Source: Pseudonocardia asaccharolytica DSM 44247 = NBRC 16224
GTDB taxonomy: Bacteria > Actinomycetota > Actinomycetes > Mycobacteriales > Pseudonocardiaceae
Direction: 5' to 3'
Length of the DNA: 64,000 nucleotides
Assembly: GCF_000423625.1 (NCBI RefSeq)
Contig: NZ_AUII01000002.1
Span: 310,001-374,000 of the forward strand
A program made the position numbers and the translations under genes. The stretch's first letter is position 1, and every line of letters starts with the position of its first letter. The notes under the pieces were generated by a model. That model saw only the letters and a program-made list of their open reading frames with translations. It was not told where the DNA came from and ran no database searches. Positions 57,851 through 64,000 of the stretch are shown piece after piece.

Positions 57851-58198
57851 GTGGCGCAGATCCGCGAGATCAGGCTCATCGACGATCTGGACGGCGAGCC
57901 CGCCGAGGAGACCGTCGAGTTCGGGATCGATGGCAAGAACTATGAGATCGACCTGTCGAAGGGCAATGCCGGAAAACTGCGAGATGCACTCGCGGCGTAT
58001 GTCGCGGCCGCTCGCCGTTCCGGGCTGCGGCGCCGCGGATCGTCGGGCAGTGCGTCGAGTGGCGCGAACCGTCGCCCCTCGATCGACCGCGAGCAGAACC
58101 AGGCGATTCGCGACTGGGCGCGCAAGCGCGGGATGAAGGTCTCCGACCGTGGCCGGATCCCGGCCGAGGTGCTGGAGGCGTATCACCAGGAGAACTGA
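57851..58198 (+). CDS. lsr2: Lsr2 nucleoid-associated silencer
   Basis: H-NS-like protein of Actinomycetota that binds AT-rich DNA and silences foreign genes. 115 aa: an N-terminal dimerisation domain ([27 protein letters not shown]), a Ser/Gly/Arg-rich linker and a C-terminal DNA-binding domain with the RGR clamp in [19 protein letters not shown] 57851 has GGAGGG eight bases upstream and matches the usual Lsr2 N-terminus; the longer frame from 57812 does not. The lysS-lsr2-clpC order is classic. Confidence 0.94.
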   Translation: MAQIREIRLIDDLDGEPAEETVEFGIDGKNYEIDLSKGNAGKLRDALAAYVAAARRSGLRRRGSSGSASSGANRRPSIDREQNQAIRDWARKRGMKVSDRGRIPAEVLEAYHQEN

Positions 58199-58212
58199 GT
58201 GCGGGGCGCGCT

Positions 58213-58250
58213 CCGCGGGGCCTGCCGGCTCAACCCGGCGGGCCCCGCGG
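58213..58250 (+). terminator. Strong hairpin after lsr2
   Basis: CCGCGGGGCCTGCCGG (58213-58228) pairs with CCGGCGGGCCCCGCGG (58235-58250) with one mismatch and a six-base loop. It lies 14 bases after the lsr2 stop. Confidence 0.65.
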
Positions 58251-58296
58251 CGTCTGCTCCGCCTAGGCTGGGGCTCGCGCCGGCAAGGAGGGGGCG

Positions 58297-59097
58297 ATGG
58301 GTCGCAGACTCACCAGCCTGCGGGTCGTGCGGACGGAGTGGCTCAGCCCGCGCATGATCCGCGTCGTCGCGGGTGGGGCGGATCTGGCGGACTTTCCCGA
58401 CACGGACTACACCGACCGCCACATAAAGATCATCTTCCCGCGGCCGGGGGTCGCCTATCCCGACCCGCTCGATCTCGATCTCGTTCGCCGCACGTTCTCG
58501 CGGTCGCAGTGGCCACGCACCCGCACCTACACCGTCCGCGCTATCGACCGCGCCGCGGGCACCATGACCATCGACTTCGTCCACCACGGCGACAGCGGGC
58601 TGGCCGGTCCATGGGCCGCGACGGCGCGACCCGGCGACCGGCTGCGCCTGCTGGGCCCCGGCGGGGCCTACGCCCCGCGGGCCGACGCGGACTGGCACCT
58701 GCTGGTGGGGGACGAGGCCGCGCTACCCGCCATCGCCGCGGCACTCGAACGGATCCCCGCCGGCGTCCCGGTGTCGGCGATCCTCCAGGTCGACGGCCCG
58801 CAGGAGCACCAGGACCTGAGCTCGCCGGGTGACGCGCGCATCACCTGGCTACACCGCCCCGAGCGGCTCCCGGACGCCGTGGCCGCGCTGCCGTTCCGGC
58901 CGGGTGACGTGCACGCGTTCGTGCACGGCGAGGCGGGTGCGGTCAAGCAACTGCGCAGGCATCTGCTCGCCGAGCGCGGCATCCCCCGTGACGCGCTGTC
59001 GATCTCCGGATACTGGCGCCTCGGCCGCGACGAGGACGGGCTTTGCCAGGACAAGCCCGTCGAGCGAGCGGCACCGGAACCGATGACGGCCGGCTGA
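58297..59097 (+). CDS. Siderophore-interacting protein (FAD-dependent ferric reductase)
   Basis: A 266-aa protein of the ViuB/SIP family, which releases iron from ferric siderophores by NAD(P)H-dependent reduction. It has an FAD-binding barrel (RHIKIIFPR-like YTDRHIKIIFPRPG, RTYTVRAID, DFVHHGDSGLAGPWA) and a C-terminal NAD-type domain ending in DALSISGYWRLGRDEDG. AAGGAGGGGG precedes ATG 58297. It sits between lsr2 and clpC, far from the siderophore cluster at 23-29 kb, but is the obvious partner for it. That link is inference. Confidence 0.88.
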   Translation: MGRRLTSLRVVRTEWLSPRMIRVVAGGADLADFPDTDYTDRHIKIIFPRPGVAYPDPLDLDLVRRTFSRSQWPRTRTYTVRAIDRAAGTMTIDFVHHGDSGLAGPWAATARPGDRLRLLGPGGAYAPRADADWHLLVGDEAALPAIAAALERIPAGVPVSAILQVDGPQEHQDLSSPGDARITWLHRPERLPDAVAALPFRPGDVHAFVHGEAGAVKQLRRHLLAERGIPRDALSISGYWRLGRDEDGLCQDKPVERAAPEPMTAG

Positions 59098-59167
59098 ATC
59101 GGCCCCGAACCATTTCTGGGGGCTCGCCGGGAATCCCAAGGCGTGGGACCGTGTTGACTTCTACCGT

Positions 59168-59186
59168 GTGCGCCGAGCGCGCGCAC
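59168..59186. promoter_or_regulatory. Inverted repeat upstream of clpC
   Basis: GTGCGC (59168-59173) and GCGCAC (59181-59186) are separated by seven bases, about 100 bases before the clpC ATG. TTGACT (59154-59159) precedes it. In other Actinomycetota ClgR controls clpC through GC-rich dyads, so this is a candidate site only. Confidence 0.3.
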
Positions 59187-59280
59187 TGGAGGCGGTAGAG
59201 GCCGCTCGCCCGATACAGTGGTATGGGGCGTCCGCGGTGCAGCGCGCGCCGCACGAGGGCGCAGCAGGCAAGGAGTGCAC

Positions 59281-61830
<2,550 letters not shown>

Positions 61831-61842
61831 ACCACTCACGCC

Positions 61843-61877
61843 AAGGGCCGGTCCGGACACCGTCCGGGCCGGCCCTT
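61843..61877 (+). terminator. Terminator after clpC
   Basis: AAGGGCCGGTCCGGAC (61843-61858) pairs with GTCCGGGCCGGCCCTT (61862-61877), with one wobble mismatch and a three-base loop, 13 bases after the stop codon. Confidence 0.75.
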
Positions 61878-61906
61878 GTGCATCCCCCGCGTTTCCGCGG
61901 TCGGTG

Positions 61907-62107
61907 TCACCGGGGAGGGACGAGGTGCGCCTGACCGACCGCGGCGTGCGCCGTCGCCGTCGGGTCGGGGTCGAATCTCCCGCTCCCCGGCGCGGGGTGA
62001 CAGAGCAACACGACCGGAGCGTCTGCCGGTGCATGCGGGGTCAGGTCGTAGATCGCGACCCGCCGGCCATCCGGGCGGGCGAGGGAACGCGGCGTCGTCG
62101 TCAACAT
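61907..62107 (-). pseudogene. Truncated alpha/beta hydrolase remnant
   Basis: A 66-codon frame resembling the first 50 residues of an alpha/beta hydrolase: RSLARPDGRRVAIYDLTP then PVVLLCHPAPGSGRFDPDP, the strand and oxyanion-loop region before the nucleophile. It then ends in an unrelated VGQAHLVPPR and a stop. Nucleophile, acid and histidine are all absent. No clear ribosome site precedes ATG 62107. It occupies most of the 336-base clpC-regulator gap; nothing else was seen there besides the terminator. Confidence 0.5.
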
Positions 62108-62166
62108 GCGGATCAGGTTGTGGTGGGGACGGTGACGCCGTGGTGTCACCGACTCGCGGGGAGGGG

Positions 62167-63630
62167 CTAGGGGAGGAGGGTGGTGGTGCGGGCGGTGAGC
62201 ACGGCGCGGCGCGGGTCGGCCGCCGGAAGGACCCGCAGCAGCTGTCCGGCCAGCTCCGCGTCGGCCGCGCCGTCCGGGGTTCGCGCCAGCGCCCACATCT
62301 CGGTGGCGTCGCCCTGGTGCAGCACCGCGTTGCGGATCGCGGCGGCAAGCTGTTCCCGCTCCTCGCGCACCGCGGGCGCCTCGGAGGACGGCAGCAGCGG
62401 ACCGCGATAGAGCTCCGCGGCCTCCCGCCGCCGGCCAGCGGTGAGCGCGGTCCGGACGCGCACGAAATCGGCCTCGACGCGGGTGTGCAGCCGGTAGGGC
62501 TGGGTGCGGATCACGCTGGCCACGAGCGCGACCCGCAGCCGGTGCATCTCCGCCCGCACCGTGACGGCCTTGCCGGCGTCCCCGTAGAGGTCGGCGGCCA
62601 GCTCGTCGGCGGTGCGACCCTCCGGGTGCAGGGCGAGCACGGTGAGCAGCTCGGCGTGTCGCTGGGTCAGCTGCACGCGGCGGCCGTCGAGCCGCGCGGT
62701 GGGCCGCGCGGCTCCGAGAAACGGCAGCGTCAGCGACGGGAGGGCGCGGGTGCCCGGCCGCTGCACACGCAGCAGCCAGCCCTCGGCAAGGGGTTCGAGC
62801 AGCCCTTCCTCGTGGTCGGAGAGCCGAACCCGCTCACCCCCGCGCGGCAGCGTGACCCGCTCGGGCAACCACCCGGCGGGCTGCGTGGCAAGGACCCGGC
62901 CCTGCGGGCTGAGCAACGCGCCCGGTTCCCCGCGCAGCGCGACGAGATGCGGCATGTTCCGTTGCCGCAACTCCTCGTCGCGGACGGCGAGCCGGGCGGC
63001 CAGATGGTTCTCGGTCAGCCGGGCCGCCGCGATGACCAGCGCGAAGGTCGTCGGATGGAAGGTCTGCAACGGCCCGGTGACGTCGACGGCGCCGATCAGC
63101 TCCCCGGACTCGGGGTCGTGGAGCGGTGCGGCCGCGCAGGTCCACCTGTGGTAGGTGCGCACGAGATGCTCGGCGGAGTGGATCTGTACCGCGCTGTCGG
63201 CGGCGAGCGCCGTGCCCATTGCGTTGGTGCCGATGCAGTCCTCGCTCCACCGGGTGCCCTCGACGATCCCGACCTGCTCGGCGCGCCGCAGGACGTCGCG
63301 GTGACCTTCCCGCCAGAGGATATGCCCCTGCACGTCGGTCACGATCATCATGTGCATGGCCTCGTCGGCGATGCCGAGCAGGGTGTCGCGCAGCAGCGGC
63401 AGGACGGGGGCGAGCGGGTGGTGGCTGCGCACCTCCTCGACCTCGCGATACCGGTAGACCAGCGGCGGCTCGTCCCGCTCCGGATCGACACGTGCGGCAA
63501 GCGAACGCTGCCAGGACTCGGACACGATCGACCGCGGCACGGCCGGGGTCTCATCGCCGCTCAGTACCGCGTCCCGGATTCGGGCCAGCAGCCGGGTGCG
63601 TTCGACCGGATCGCTTGTCATATCCCTCAC
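62167..63630 (-). CDS. GAF-domain regulator beside an aldehyde dehydrogenase
   Basis: A 487-aa protein with an N-terminal ESWQRSLAA segment and a GAF sensor (about 80-220, with VEGTRWSEDCIGTNAMGTAL and HRWTCAAAPLHDPESGELIGAVDVTG), as in AcoR-type activators. There is no AAA module or FIS helix. The C-terminal region (LTQRHAELLTVLALHPEGRTADELAADLYGD..AVTVRAEMHRLRVAL) looks like a winged helix. GTG 63630 is the longest start; ATG 63621 is possible. Divergent from the aldehyde dehydrogenase gene, which it probably controls. Confidence 0.8.
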   Translation of the reverse strand: MRDMTSDPVERTRLLARIRDAVLSGDETPAVPRSIVSESWQRSLAARVDPERDEPPLVYRYREVEEVRSHHPLAPVLPLLRDTLLGIADEAMHMMIVTDVQGHILWREGHRDVLRRAEQVGIVEGTRWSEDCIGTNAMGTALAADSAVQIHSAEHLVRTYHRWTCAAAPLHDPESGELIGAVDVTGPLQTFHPTTFALVIAAARLTENHLAARLAVRDEELRQRNMPHLVALRGEPGALLSPQGRVLATQPAGWLPERVTLPRGGERVRLSDHEEGLLEPLAEGWLLRVQRPGTRALPSLTLPFLGAARPTARLDGRRVQLTQRHAELLTVLALHPEGRTADELAADLYGDAGKAVTVRAEMHRLRVALVASVIRTQPYRLHTRVEADFVRVRTALTAGRRREAAELYRGPLLPSSEAPAVREEREQLAAAIRNAVLHQGDATEMWALARTPDGAADAELAGQLLRVLPAADPRRAVLTARTTTLLP

Positions 63631-63678
63631 TGCACGTCAGGCGGACGGCGGAACTCCATCCTGGTTCGTCCGTGGTAG

Positions 63679-63697
63679 TAAGGCAAGCCTGAACATG
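63679..63697 (+). promoter_or_regulatory. Iron-box-like site before the GAF regulator / ALDH pair
   Basis: TAAGGCAAGCCTGAACATG matches 14 of 19 positions of TWAGGTWAGSCTWACCTWA, and shares TAAGGC-N-AGCCTG with the site at 29464. Why an iron regulator would act here is unclear. Confidence 0.35.
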
Positions 63698-63742
63698 ATC
63701 AGCTTCTGCGAACTCCCTATTCGGATAGGTTCGCAGCTGCGG

Positions 63743-63776
63743 TGCAACGCCGCTGCAACCCCCGCATCTCTAGTGT
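63743..63776 (+). promoter_or_regulatory. Direct repeats and -10 box before the aldehyde dehydrogenase
   Basis: TGCAAC occurs at 63743-63748 and 63754-63759, one helical turn apart, and TAGTGT (63771-63776) is a candidate -10. The repeats overlap the -35 region, where an activator would bind. Binding by the divergent GAF regulator is inference. Confidence 0.4.
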
Positions 63777-63812
63777 CCCCCCTCACCCACATCGACGAGG
63801 GAAGGATGCACG

Positions 63813-64000
63813 ATGGCCAGGTATGCGGCCCCGGGCGACGCCGGCAGCGTCGTCTCGTTCCGGTCCCGCTACGACCACTTCATCGGCGGCGAGTACGTCG
63901 CGCCGAAGCGGGGGCAGTACTTCGAAAACTCGACCCCGGTCACCGGACAGACGTTCACCGAGGTCGCCCGGGGCACGGCCGAGGACGTCGAGGCCGCCCT
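63813..64000 (+). CDS. Aldehyde dehydrogenase (5' part)
   Basis: The first 62 codons of an NAD-dependent aldehyde dehydrogenase, cut by the window end. [47 protein letters not shown] is the typical N-terminus of the acetaldehyde/ExaC-like group. GAGGGAAGG precedes ATG 63813. The divergent GAF regulator suggests aldehyde- or alcohol-responsive expression. Catalytic residues lie beyond the window. Confidence 0.85.
   Translation, partial: [62 protein letters not shown]

Noticed and set aside
61876..63678. A 600-codon plus-strand frame opposite the GAF regulator
   Set aside because: No motifs and arginine/glycine-rich. The minus strand carries an intact GAF protein.

Overview
The window is very GC-rich, gene-dense actinobacterial DNA. 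Lsr2, ClpC, DUF3180, DUF2342, a folE-folP-folB-folK block and a GAF/FIS-regulated soluble di-iron monooxygenase operon together point to Pseudonocardiales, most likely Pseudonocardia or a close relative. That placement is an inference from gene content and order; no rRNA gene is present to confirm it. I found no tRNA, rRNA, CRISPR array, insertion sequence or prophage.

Layout. (1) 1-2540: the 3' end of a methionine aminopeptidase gene, a DUF222 (13E12-type) relic and an acyl-CoA ligase. (2) 2550-13383: a propane/acetone-type monooxygenase locus. A divergent GAF/AAA/FIS regulator faces prmABCD, an amidohydrolase, a DUF59 protein, an alcohol dehydrogenase and a dedicated GroEL. (3) 13384-20369: a HyuA-HyuB fusion, two small unknown genes, and an amide module (formamidase FmdA, AmiS/UreI channel) ending at a TetR repressor. 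(4) 20496-23168: a two-component pair whose kinase and regulator genes converge and overlap, plus a membrane protein. (5) 23259-29348: a four-gene, translationally coupled NRPS-independent siderophore cluster (ATP-grasp, two IucA/IucC synthetases, PLP decarboxylase). (6) 29559-36248: a leucine-degradation-type accD-accA-acyl-CoA dehydrogenase operon behind twin operators, then an MFS exporter fused to a small soluble domain. (7) 36270-40126: surE, a SirB1-like protein, a MaoC hydratase, a thiolase and a small unknown. (8) 40176-61830: a housekeeping block (ppa, dacB, DUF2342, tilS, hpt, ftsH, folEPBK, DUF3180, PrsW-like, DUF2520, panC, panD, coaX, lysS, lsr2, a siderophore-interacting protein, clpC), with a secreted S1 protease between hpt and ftsH. 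(9) 61907-64000: a truncated hydrolase relic, a GAF regulator and the 5' end of an aldehyde dehydrogenase gene.

How the parts fit. The monooxygenase operon would turn propane (or a ketone) into an alcohol, the dehydrogenase would oxidise it, and the operon's GroEL would fold the hydroxylase. Acyl-CoA ligase, thiolase, carboxylase and dehydrogenase genes offer routes from short-chain products to central metabolism. The TetR gene at 19752 carries the same 16-bp sequence in its promoter that occurs twice in front of accD at 29512-29545, suggesting control across about 9 kb. The siderophore cluster has an imperfect iron-box-like sequence in its promoter.

Most unusual: a roughly 45-bp, almost perfect palindrome occurs twice. 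One copy lies directly after groEL. The other lies inside the carboxylase alpha-subunit gene, where it forms exactly 15 in-frame codons; the difference between the copies removes a stop codon and keeps the stem paired. It behaves like a protein-embedded palindromic repeat. Another recurring theme is leaderless translation: a TAnnnT hexamer lies 6-8 bases before at least seven start codons.
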